This document shows positions 1-6,525 of a stretch of DNA of 9,490 bases, one piece after another. How positions within the stretch are numbered: the stretch's first letter is position 1; each line of letters begins with the position of its first letter. The notes under the pieces were generated by a model. That model saw only the letters and a list, made by a program, of their open reading frames with translations, searched no databases and was not told where the DNA came from. The DNA is from Candidatus Finniella inopinata (GTDB taxonomy: Bacteria; Pseudomonadota; Alphaproteobacteria; Paracaedibacterales; CAITNM01), in contig CAMDPB010000021.1 in assembly GCA_945903885.1 (NCBI GenBank), positions 1-9,490 of the forward strand, written 5' to 3'. Both the position numbers and the translations under genes were made by a program.

Positions 1-385
1 GATGAACCTCTTGTGATGAAGCTTTTATTGAAGTAGTTTCTTGTTGAGGTGTTACAGCATTGACGGCATCCATTAACGCTTCAATAGGGTCTTGTGATAC
101 CTTTACTTCTTTCGTTTGCCTAGGCAATTCGCCAATGGTAACAATTTGATTTGGTTTCAGAGCACTAAAGTTAAGGTGAGTTATAGCAAGCTTTTGCAAG
201 CGTGCTGGGTCATTAAGGTGGGTTAATTCAGCCTTTAAAACATGAATAGATTCTTTAGTTTCGGAAATACTTTTGACAACCTGCTTATGGCTTTTTTCTA
301 GGGCCATAACCTGGTACTTCACCCGGAATAGTCCAAGGCCGACACAAAACGCCATAAGAGCTAAAAAAAACTGAGACCTTCTCAT
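1..385 (-). CDS. ftsL: FtsL-like cell division protein, 3' end beyond window
   Basis: Small bitopic protein of the divisome; in known systems FtsL pairs with FtsB/FtsQ and helps activate FtsW-FtsI septal synthesis. Seen: about 128 codons open to the left edge, starting MRRSQFFLALMAFCVGLGLF, which is a short basic cytoplasmic end and one membrane helix (residues about 6-22). A polar, coiled-coil-like stretch follows (about 26-50), then IHVLKAELTHLNDPARLQKL, the Leu/Glu-rich plus 'LN-P-RLQ-LA' pattern typical of alphaproteobacterial FtsL. The rest is Gln/Thr/Ser-rich and low in complexity, as many alphaproteobacterial FtsL tails are. The start ATG overlaps the rsmH stop (TAATG), and a GAGGT-type ribosome site lies 9 bases upstream (395-400), which fixes the start. 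Position directly after rsmH is the conserved dcw order. Sequence conservation in FtsL is low, so the name rests on topology, motif and position together. Confidence 0.8.
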   Translation of the reverse strand, partial: MRRSQFFLALMAFCVGLGLFRVKYQVMALEKSHKQVVKSISETKESIHVLKAELTHLNDPARLQKLAITHLNFSALKPNQIVTIGELPRQTKEVKVSQDPIEALMDAVNAVTPQQETTSIKASSQEVH

Positions 386-1284
386 TAAAATTTAACCTCT
401 TTTATGAATCCGCGTAGTTTAGCTGAACGGCAACGAGGATTTGATCGAACTTCACCCAAAGAAGGCGAGATAACCTTGCGATTAATAGAAGAATATGAGC
501 ATAGTAATTCTTGATGGTTAAATGCCATCTTGCTGTGGTTTTTAACTAAACGATCTTCTAATGAGTGAAATGCAACTGTGATAAGCCGACCCCCAATCGG
601 TAAAAGCTGATTGCTCAGTTTTAAAGCACGTTCTATTTCTATTAACTCATTATTCACAAAAATACGCAAGCCTTGAAACGTAAGGGTTGCGGGGTCAAAA
701 CCATCTTGACCTGGAACGATTTTTCTGATCAATAAGGCTAGGTCTTGTGTTGTTTCGAATGGCTTCGTTATTCTGGCTGCAATAATTGCTTTTGCAATTT
801 GTCTAGATCTGGGTTCTTCCCCATATACATATAAAATTTCGGCAATATCTTTTTCTTTGAATGTATTAACAACCTCTGCGGCGGTGTATGTAGAGCCCAC
901 CCCCATGCGCATATCAAGGGGGCCATTTTGACGGAAAGAAAATCCTCGATGAGCTTCATCAACCTGATAGCTTGAGATACCAAAGTCAAAAACAATGCCA
1001 TCCATTGATTCTGGACTTAAGTATTTGTCCATTTCACTGAAACAGCTATGAATAATCTCAAAACGATCACCAAATTCTTGGCTGAAAAATTGCGCACGTT
1101 CTATAGCATCACTATCTCGATCGAATGCAATAACCTTTGTAGCACCTTTGTTTAAAATAGCACGTGTGTATCCTCCGCCACCGAAAGTACCATCCACATA
1201 GATTTTTCCAGGGGATGGGTTTAAGGTTTCAATCATTTCCTTGCAAAGTACAGGAATGTGGTTTGGTTGAGAATCAATTGCCAT
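385..1284 (-). CDS. rsmH: 16S rRNA (cytosine-1402-N4)-methyltransferase RsmH
   Basis: SAM-dependent enzyme that methylates N4 of C1402 in the decoding centre of 16S rRNA, acting on the 30S subunit. The 299-residue length is normal (about 300). Seen: the family N-terminal HIPVL (residues 9-13), the SAM-binding loop VDGTFGGGGYTRAIL (30-44), FDRD (54-57), FDFGISSYQVD (98-109) followed by RGFSF and LDMRM, then TFQGLRIFVNNEL (202-214; most family members have Ala where this one has Gly), FHSLEDR (239-245) and the C-terminal NPRCRSAKLR. No motif is missing. The start at 1284 puts HIPVL at its usual distance from the N-terminus; no good Shine-Dalgarno precedes it. It heads a cotranscribed rsmH-ftsL pair. 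mraZ, which usually precedes rsmH, is absent, and the next gene upstream is divergent uvrC. Confidence 0.97.
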   Translation of the reverse strand: MAIDSQPNHIPVLCKEMIETLNPSPGKIYVDGTFGGGGYTRAILNKGATKVIAFDRDSDAIERAQFFSQEFGDRFEIIHSCFSEMDKYLSPESMDGIVFDFGISSYQVDEAHRGFSFRQNGPLDMRMGVGSTYTAAEVVNTFKEKDIAEILYVYGEEPRSRQIAKAIIAARITKPFETTQDLALLIRKIVPGQDGFDPATLTFQGLRIFVNNELIEIERALKLSNQLLPIGGRLITVAFHSLEDRLVKNHSKMAFNHQELLCSYSSINRKVISPSLGEVRSNPRCRSAKLRGFIKEVKF

Positions 1285-1327
1285 TGGGCTTTTAAGTATA
1301 GTTTCTATTGCATGTTGTAGGATTCAC

Positions 1328-1355
1328 GGGTAGCATAAGTAAAGGATTTCGTCAA
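1328..1355 (-). promoter_or_regulatory. Candidate promoter for rsmH-ftsL
   Basis: Within the 120-bp divergent gap, the minus strand shows TTGACG (1355-1350) and, 15 bases later, GCTACCC (1334-1328). The first matches the alphaproteobacterial housekeeping -35 element well. The second fits only the GCTA part of the GCTANAWC-type -10 element. It would give a leader of roughly 35-40 bases before the rsmH ATG. The uvrC side of the gap is very AT-rich (about 1356-1400) and contains TTGTTG and TAATAT at poor spacing, so no uvrC promoter is called. Confidence 0.35.
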
Positions 1356-1404
1356 TATTATTGTTGTTTAAAAGAAATTTTTAATATTTTTTATTGAAAT
1401 CGCT

Positions 1405-3267
1405 ATGCAGTCCAATACCGAAGAAAAACTACCAGTGGATACTCTAACTTCTTTGGAAGTCGGGGTAAATATCATTAAAGATGTGGTAAAAACACTGCCC
1501 AATAAACCCGGGGTTTATCGGATGCTCAGTGCTTCTTTGAAAGTTCTATACATTGGTAAGGCCAAAGACTTGAAAAAGCGGGTGGTTTCTTATTCTCATG
1601 TGGACAGGCTTCCTAATCGTCTTAAGCGTATGGTTAGTGAGCTTCGGGCAATAGAAATTGTTACGACCTCAACAGAAGTAGAAGCGTTACTTTTAGAGAG
1701 CAACCTGATTAAAAAGTTGCAGCCTAGGTATAATGTTTTACTAAAAGATGATAAGTCTTTTCCTTATGTTTTGTTAACGGCACACGATTATCCTCGAGTC
1801 CTTAAACATCGAGGTCCCAAAACGGAAAAAGGCACGTATTTTGGTCCGTTTGCGAATGCGGCTGCAGTTGAAGAAACTATCCTAACAATGCAGAGATTAT
1901 TTCAAATGAGAAACTGTTCGGATAGCTATTTTGAAAACCGAAATCGCCCGTGTTTACAGTATCACATTAAGAGATGTACAGCTCCGTGCGTTGGAAAAAT
2001 ATCTGTTGGCGAGTATAAGGAATCAGTGCAGTCTGCTAAGGCATTTTTAACAGGAAAAAGTGATACAGTTCAACGGCAGTTAGCTGAAAAAATGCATGAG
2101 GCTTCAGAAATATTGGATTTTGAAAGAGCCGCTCAGTATCGCGACAGCATTCGTTTACTTACACAAATTCAGGCGCGTCAACGGATTAATGTGGCAGGTG
2201 TTGACCATGCAGATGTGTTTGCCCTGGCACAGCTGAGTGGACGCACAGTTGTGCAAGGTTTCTTTTTTCGTCACGGCCGTAATTATGGCACAGAAACTTT
2301 TGAAATGGCGCATACAGAAGGAGCAACTCAAGAAGAGCAAATGATTGCTTTTCTTAGTCAGTTTTACGTTGAACACGAGCCGCCTGTGATGATTCTTTGC
2401 AACCTTCTTCCAGAAGATGTTGAAGTGCTCAGCATGAGCTTGTATCAGCAATATGAGATAAAAGTAACGATAGAGTGCCCTCAAAATGGAGTGAAACTAG
2501 ACTTGGTCGAGCATGCACTTAAGAATGCAAAAGAACACCTCGAAAGGCTTTACAACAGCGAGCTAACTCACCAGAAGCAATTCGGGTTTTTTCAAGAATT
2601 TCTAAACATTCCAAGCATTGATTCCGTTGAGGTTTATGACAACAGTCATTTGCAAGGATCTTCTGCTTATGGAGTATTAATTTGCGCAACTCGAAAAGGC
2701 TTTGATAAATCTCGTTATCGCAAATTTTCAATTCGAGAAATGAAGAAAGATTTTGGTGGTGATGATATTGCGATGATGCGTGAAGTGATGAGTCGACGGC
2801 TAAGCCATAAAGACGAATGGCCACTGCCAGATGTATTGCTTATTGATGGTGGACAAGCACAGGTCAATGCAGTGGCTGCAATTCTTGAAGAACATAACAT
2901 TGAATTGCCAGTTGCAGGGATTGCTAAAGGAGCAGCTCGTAATGCTGGTGATGAAACATTTTATTTTCCTAACCAGCGACCACGTAAATTGCCTAAAGAC
3001 AGCCCTTTGTTATATTTTCTTCAAGTTATTCGCGATGAAGCTCACCGATTTGCCATAGGCACTCATCGTGCTGGAAGACAAAAAATTCTTGTGAAGTCTC
3101 AGCTTGATGATATTCCTGGCATTGGCGCTAAACGCAAAAAAATGCTGCTACAACATTTTGGATCGGCTGCAGGCGTAGGGCGCGCAAATATAGACGACTT
3201 GATGACCGTGTCAGGCATCAATCGTTTAGTGGCAGAAAAGATTTATTATTTTTTCCATCAAAGCTGA
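1405..3267 (+). CDS. uvrC: UvrABC excinuclease subunit C
   Basis: Nuclease subunit of nucleotide excision repair; it makes the 3' and 5' incisions around a lesion held by UvrB. At 620 residues it has normal length. Domains seen in order: an N-terminal GIY-YIG nuclease with PGVYRML (35-41), LYIGKAKDLKKRV (48-60) and the catalytic-type Glu in LLLESN (98); a Cys-containing linker with RPCLQYHIKRCTAPCVG (181-197); a UVR (UvrB-contact) helix pair with LAEKMHEASEILDFERAAQYRD (about 226-247); the RNase H-like nuclease with YDNSHLQG (Asp412), LLIDGGQAQVNAV (Asp481) and RDEAHRFA (His547); and tandem helix-hairpin-helix motifs, DIPGIGAKRKK (569-579) and TVSGINRLVAEKI (601-613). All expected acidic and His residues are present, so it should be active. 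The start at 1405 gives a 34-residue lead-in to PGVYRM; no clear ribosome site precedes it, so a slightly later start cannot be excluded. It is divergent from rsmH and no partner uvr gene is nearby. Confidence 0.97.
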   Translation: MQSNTEEKLPVDTLTSLEVGVNIIKDVVKTLPNKPGVYRMLSASLKVLYIGKAKDLKKRVVSYSHVDRLPNRLKRMVSELRAIEIVTTSTEVEALLLESNLIKKLQPRYNVLLKDDKSFPYVLLTAHDYPRVLKHRGPKTEKGTYFGPFANAAAVEETILTMQRLFQMRNCSDSYFENRNRPCLQYHIKRCTAPCVGKISVGEYKESVQSAKAFLTGKSDTVQRQLAEKMHEASEILDFERAAQYRDSIRLLTQIQARQRINVAGVDHADVFALAQLSGRTVVQGFFFRHGRNYGTETFEMAHTEGATQEEQMIAFLSQFYVEHEPPVMILCNLLPEDVEVLSMSLYQQYEIKVTIECPQNGVKLDLVEHALKNAKEHLERLYNSELTHQKQFGFFQEFLNIPSIDSVEVYDNSHLQGSSAYGVLICATRKGFDKSRYRKFSIREMKKDFGGDDIAMMREVMSRRLSHKDEWPLPDVLLIDGGQAQVNAVAAILEEHNIELPVAGIAKGAARNAGDETFYFPNQRPRKLPKDSPLLYFLQVIRDEAHRFAIGTHRAGRQKILVKSQLDDIPGIGAKRKKMLLQHFGSAAGVGRANIDDLMTVSGINRLVAEKIYYFFHQS

Positions 3268-3342
3268 AGAATAATTAAATCACTAATCTTGAATAATATT
3301 ACTTTATTTTCATATATTTTATAAAATTAATACAGTATTAAA

Positions 3343-3374
3343 GTTTTTTACATCAAAATAAAGATGTAAAAAAC
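3343..3374. repeat. Perfect 12-bp inverted repeat, 8-base loop
   Basis: GTTTTTTACATC (3343-3354) and GATGTAAAAAAC (3363-3374) are exact reverse complements around the loop AAAATAAA. The stem is mostly A-T. The T run is in the 5' arm on either strand, so it lacks the 3' U tract of an intrinsic terminator. It lies 75 bases past the uvrC stop and 132 bases before the next start. It could be an RNA hairpin in a leader or trailer, or a protein-binding site. Confidence 0.7.
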
Positions 3375-3417
3375 ATTTTAAAATAAAGTGACTTTGAAAC
3401 TTCTCTTTTAGAGAGTT

Positions 3418-3457
3418 CTTAGCAAAGGAAGTAAATTGACTATCAAATATTGCTAAG
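3418..3457. repeat. 8-bp inverted repeat flanking a TTGACT element
   Basis: CTTAGCAA (3418-3425) and TTGCTAAG (3450-3457) are perfect reverse complements separated by 24 bases. The gap contains TTGACT (3436-3441), a -35-like hexamer, with TGTCAT (3459-3464) at 17 bases as a modest -10. Such a layout would suit an operator around the promoter of the AAA+ gene, but a repeat of this length can occur by chance in this composition. Confidence 0.35.
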
Positions 3458-3495
3458 TTGTCATCTTCAAAAGTGTCGTTAGAGCCCCTTTATTT

Positions 3496-3502
3496 GAGGA
3501 GG
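3496..3502 (+). promoter_or_regulatory. Strong ribosome binding site of the AAA+ gene
   Basis: GAGGAGG lies 4 bases before the ATG at 3507. It is the best Shine-Dalgarno sequence in the window. It supports the 3507 start, which includes the signal-peptide-like N-terminus, over the in-frame ATG at 3573 (Met23). Confidence 0.8.
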
Positions 3503-3506
3503 CCAC

Positions 3507-5057
3507 ATGATTAGCCAAAATCTTAAAATAATTTTTATCTACACGCTGTTAGCATCATCAAGAGTTATTTCAATGGATAATGATATAATGCCACCAGATG
3601 ACTCATCTACTGCTGCCCCAAGAAATGGCATCATTGCATCAGCAACAGATGACCCTTTTGGAAAATTAATGAGAACGTTAAATTTTTTGAGTGTGTCCAA
3701 GGGAAAGATTGAGCCATGGAAAAATGCTATTTCTGCATATCAGCAATCATTATCTGATAATGCAGAGATCTCAACATTAGCAAGCATAAGAGAAAAAATT
3801 CTAGGAGAACCTTTAGCAAAACGTAGAATTGCGATGGTTAGCAGAGCATTCAGTAGTTTAACAGATGACTCTACTGCTCCGTCGGCTTTTACTTCCATGC
3901 CTTGTCCTCCTATGCAAATTATTGTAATTCAAAATCCCGCAACGAGAGAAAGACCTGCACTAAGTAGTGAAACACGAAAACGTGTTGCAGCAAAACCCCC
4001 TATACTTTCCAAAGTAATGGAGGGAGGAGATTCACTTGTTGGTAAAGAAGCTATTCCAGCACAGGCTATTAAGGCACATATGATGAATTTTATTGCGGGA
4101 CAAGATGATGCCCTTGAAGCACTTAGTTTTTTAGCGCATCGCTTTTTGTGTAATAAATTATTGATTGATAGACGCAGCATGCCTGCTAGCAATCCATCAC
4201 ATTGTATATTAATAGGCCCAACAGGATGTGGAAAAAGTGAAAGTCTTAAGCAGTTGGGGTTATTTTTAGGTGTGCCTGTCCTGAATATTAATGCACGAAG
4301 CCTAACTGATGAAGGCTTTAAAGGGCAAAATTTCAGCGAATGTGTTTCTAGTTTTTGTGAAGAAAACGGAAATCCAAAATCGGCGATTATTGCAATCGAT
4401 GAAATTGATAAGCTTGCAGCACGAGGAGATGATGAAGCACGAAATTTTGGTAGAGCAGTTCAACGTGTTCTGTTATCGCCTTTAGACGGTAATTCTATTT
4501 CATTAAAAGGAAAACGATTTGATCTTACAAATTGGTGGTTTATTGGAACCGGAGCTTTTTCTGGTTTGAGGGGGCGACATGATGCAGAAGGGGAGCGGAC
4601 ATCAACGGCTAGAACCCAAAAAGATATTATTAGCGCAGGATTTGAACCTGAATTCGTTGGCCGTTTTCCTTCAGTTATTGCCTTTAAAGGTCACACAATT
4701 ACGACAATCATGGACGTCATTGAGCGTGATGGATCTCCCTTAAGGAAAATACAAAATGAATTTAAGCGTTTTTATGGAGTAAATCTTACTGTTGAAGCGT
4801 CAGCCTTACGACGTCTAGCGTCCACAAGCATAGAAATAAATCTTGGAGTAAGAAGCTTATACACAATTCTAAACATGGCATTACAACCTTTTTACGGACA
4901 AGCAATGGAGCTAATAGCAGTAGATGGTGAGACATCATTAATTGCAACTTTAAAGGATATTATGCCTGCTATTGAGCAATTTAAGAAAGATAATAAAGAA
5001 GCTCCTAAAGATCGTTTTGCAGGAATGTCAGAAGATCTAAGAAGAATGTGGATCTAG
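3507..5057 (+). CDS. Exported-looking ClpX/HslU-type AAA+ ATPase
   Basis: A 516-residue protein with an AAA+ unfoldase core of the ClpX/HslU kind. Seen: a signal-like N-terminus (Lys7, hydrophobic core about 8-16, possible cleavage after VIS at 20-22); a polar region with no recognisable domain (about 23-180); then IPAQAIKAHMMNFIAGQDDA (183-202), like the ClpX/HslU entry helix; Walker A GPTGCGKS (237-244); pore-loop-like GFKG (270-273, GYVG in ClpX and HslU); Walker B AIIAIDEIDK (293-302); sensor-1 region WWFIGTGAF (343-351); PEFVGRFP with the likely Arg finger Arg386; and sensor-2 GVRS (447-450). Missing: the ClpX Cys4 zinc domain, the IGF ClpP-binding loop, and the HslU I-domain. The C-terminus EDLRRMWI resembles the HslU tail EDLSRFIL. 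The ATPase motifs look intact; the job is unknown. It may be a secreted effector-like unfoldase, or cytoplasmic if the signal is not used. It stands alone between uvrC and a convergent operon. Confidence 0.85.
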   Translation: MISQNLKIIFIYTLLASSRVISMDNDIMPPDDSSTAAPRNGIIASATDDPFGKLMRTLNFLSVSKGKIEPWKNAISAYQQSLSDNAEISTLASIREKILGEPLAKRRIAMVSRAFSSLTDDSTAPSAFTSMPCPPMQIIVIQNPATRERPALSSETRKRVAAKPPILSKVMEGGDSLVGKEAIPAQAIKAHMMNFIAGQDDALEALSFLAHRFLCNKLLIDRRSMPASNPSHCILIGPTGCGKSESLKQLGLFLGVPVLNINARSLTDEGFKGQNFSECVSSFCEENGNPKSAIIAIDEIDKLAARGDDEARNFGRAVQRVLLSPLDGNSISLKGKRFDLTNWWFIGTGAFSGLRGRHDAEGERTSTARTQKDIISAGFEPEFVGRFPSVIAFKGHTITTIMDVIERDGSPLRKIQNEFKRFYGVNLTVEASALRRLASTSIEINLGVRSLYTILNMALQPFYGQAMELIAVDGETSLIATLKDIMPAIEQFKKDNKEAPKDRFAGMSEDLRRMWI

Positions 5058-5069
5058 AAAAAACTATAC

Positions 5070-5843
5070 TTACTTGGCGCTTATTTTTATAAGCGCCATT
5101 GTAATTGCAGATACACAAACAATTGCGGGTCCTGTAGGCAAATCAAAATAGAGACTTGCGCCAATACCAATTAAACTTGAAAAGCAGCTAATCAATATGG
5201 CTGATGCAATCATTTCAGATGGCGTTTTTGATCGATATCTAGCAGCAGCTGCTGGGATAATCGTAAGTGCTGGCGCAAATAATGCCCCTAACATTTTCAT
5301 GACAATTCCCATAATTATTGCATACGAAATAAGCACCATTAGACGTATTATTTTTGATGGAAATCCTTGAACTTTTGCAAGATCAGCATCAAAACTTGTC
5401 ATTAAAATTGCTGACCAATATTTAGCCACAAAACCCCATAAAGCGAGGAGTGCTGCAACAAGAAGAACAATATCAGACAAACTGGTACTAAGTAAATCAC
5501 CAAACAGCAATGTATTTGGATCAAGGTTTGCTCTTGGAAACAGTGAAATGATTAATATGCTGAAAGAAAGGCAGCTGTACGAAATAACAGCCAAGGACAC
5601 ATCACTTTGTTTTGATGATTTATGTGCAACAAAATATGCAATGCATAAACATACTAAAATGGCACCAAGAGCATACGGTACTTGTAAAAGTATGCTGAAG
5701 CACACACCCAGTAGTGATGCGTGGGCCAACGTATCTCCAAAGAAAGCAAGTCCATTCCAAAGACCTATGCATCCCAAAGGTGCAGTAATTAAACTGGCTA
5801 AAAGTGCAGAAACAATTATGAAAATTACAAATGAATCAATCAT
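5070..5843 (-). CDS. znuB: Zinc ABC transporter permease, ZnuB-like
   Basis: Membrane subunit of a high-affinity metal importer of the ZnuABC type; it forms the inner-membrane channel through which the periplasmic binding protein delivers zinc. At 257 residues it has ZnuB size. Seen: a very hydrophobic protein with about seven to eight membrane segments, the family hallmark APLGCIGLWNGLAFFGDTLA then HASLLGV (21-47), LFGDLLS (113-119), and GALFAPALTIIPAAAARYRS (186-205). The frame stays open to 5948, but those codons lie inside znuC and encode a polar lead-in. The start chosen is the ATG at 5843, which opens directly into the first helix (MIDSFVIFIIVSALLA) and overlaps the znuC stop by 8 bases, so translation is probably coupled; no ribosome site is visible. 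Manganese or iron permeases of the same superfamily are possible, but the ZnuC partner argues for zinc. No znuA or zur gene is in the window. Confidence 0.9.
   Translation of the reverse strand: MIDSFVIFIIVSALLASLITAPLGCIGLWNGLAFFGDTLAHASLLGVCFSILLQVPYALGAILVCLCIAYFVAHKSSKQSDVSLAVISYSCLSFSILIISLFPRANLDPNTLLFGDLLSTSLSDIVLLVAALLALWGFVAKYWSAILMTSFDADLAKVQGFPSKIIRLMVLISYAIIMGIVMKMLGALFAPALTIIPAAAARYRSKTPSEMIASAILISCFSSLIGIGASLYFDLPTGPAIVCVSAITMALIKISAK
5075..5098. terminator. Hairpin at the convergent junction, possible terminator
   Basis: TGGCGCTTAT (5075-5084) and ATAAGCGCCA (5089-5098) pair perfectly around a TTTT loop, with a GC-rich base. It lies 17 bases after the AAA+ stop and inside the last codons of znuB. 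On the plus strand it is followed by TTGTAATT, a weak T tract. On the minus strand a run of six T (5063-5058) comes only about 11 bases after the stem. The position suits termination from both sides, but neither tail is ideal. Confidence 0.5.
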
Positions 5844-6525
5844 GATGGTGATGATCGTGGTGATGTTGATAAGGAGCAAAACCAGGGAATAGTTTTTGCA
5901 CTTCTTGAACCTGACGTACTTTTTCAGGTGTTCCTTGGCAGCAAACATGGTGGTTTAAACAAATCACGTGATCTGTGCAATCAAACACAAAGTGCAGATC
6001 ATGGGAGATAAGCACAATGGCCATGTTGTATTCATTTTTCAGTTCTATCAGCTTGCTGTAAAATGCAGACTGCCCATCGGCATCAATTCCTTGGGTAGGC
6101 TCGTCTAAAATTAGGACATCTGGTCTTTTCAAAACAGCGGCATTGAAAAGAACCTTTTGTAATTCACCGCCAGATAATGCATGAATTGAACGACTCATTA
6201 AAAGCGATATATCAAATGGGTGTTCAATTTTTTGTTGTCCACATAAATTTAGAAATGTCTGCACTGTCATTGGCATAAACCGATTCGCATGAAGCTTTTG
6301 TGGAACATATCCCATTTGTATATTCTTTTTTCGACTTATAACGCCTGATGTTGGATCAACAAGTCCCAAAATTAAGCGCACCAGAGTGGTTTTTCCTGCG
6401 CCGTTCGGGCCAATTATTGTTGTGACTCCATTCTGCGAAATATCAAAATTGATATCGTGTAACAAAATTTTGTTTTGCGATTCTTGTTTAAGAGTATATT
6501 CAACAGACTTTAATGAAATCAGCAT
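5836..6525 (-). CDS. znuC: Zinc ABC transporter ATP-binding protein ZnuC
   Basis: ATPase that powers zinc uptake through ZnuB on the cytoplasmic face. It is 229 residues from the ATG at 6525. Seen: Walker A GPNGAGKTT (39-47), Q-loop YVPQK (73-77), signature LSGGELQKV (117-125), Walker B VLILDEPTQGID (137-148) and H-loop LISHDLH (172-178). The block CLNHHVCCQGTPEKV (189-203) is characteristic of ZnuC. The end is a His-rich tail, HHHDHHHHD (221-229), a likely zinc-sensing or zinc-holding element. The frame is open to 6612, but the extra 29 codons lie inside mraY and look unlike an ABC N-terminus. The chosen ATG overlaps the mraY stop as TAATG and gives the family start MLISLKSVEY. No ribosome site is visible, which fits translational coupling to mraY. 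Confidence 0.95.
   Translation of the reverse strand: MLISLKSVEYTLKQESQNKILLHDINFDISQNGVTTIIGPNGAGKTTLVRLILGLVDPTSGVISRKKNIQMGYVPQKLHANRFMPMTVQTFLNLCGQQKIEHPFDISLLMSRSIHALSGGELQKVLFNAAVLKRPDVLILDEPTQGIDADGQSAFYSKLIELKNEYNMAIVLISHDLHFVFDCTDHVICLNHHVCCQGTPEKVRQVQEVQKLFPGFAPYQHHHDHHHHD

Larger units (their letters stand above)
3268..3506. other. AT-rich intergenic region between uvrC and the AAA+ gene
   Basis: These 239 bases have no convincing coding frame. They hold a perfect 12-bp inverted repeat (3343-3374), a bulged hairpin AACTTCTC/GAGAGTT (3398-3417), an 8-bp inverted repeat with a 24-base gap (3418-3457), and promoter-like elements: TTGAAT with TATATT (3289-3294 and 3313-3318), and TTGACT with TGTCAT (3436-3441 and 3459-3464). 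In such AT-rich sequence, promoter matches of this quality are common by chance. No canonical terminator for uvrC was found: no GC-rich hairpin followed by a T run. Confidence 0.6.

Noticed and set aside
1285..1404. A short mraZ remnant upstream of rsmH
   Set aside because: Only 120 AT-rich bases separate rsmH and uvrC; no MraZ-like residues were seen in any frame.
2155..2824. Minus-strand frames of about 100 codons inside uvrC
   Set aside because: They lie opposite fully conserved UvrC domains, have no recognisable protein character and no ribosome sites, so they are shadow frames.
3343..3374. Intrinsic terminator of uvrC
   Set aside because: The stem is A-T rich, and on both strands the run after the stem is not a T tract, so it is listed as an inverted repeat instead.
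3929..4192. An 87-codon minus-strand frame inside the AAA+ gene, with an Ala/Ile-rich, membrane-like composition
   Set aside because: It is the reverse complement of the region leading to the ATPase domain, and no start signal or homology was recognised.
5844..5948. A 35-codon N-terminal extension of ZnuB (ATG at 5948)
   Set aside because: It lies wholly inside znuC in another frame, is polar and Lys-rich, and the ATG at 5843 gives the family length and begins directly in the first membrane helix with a coupled overlap.
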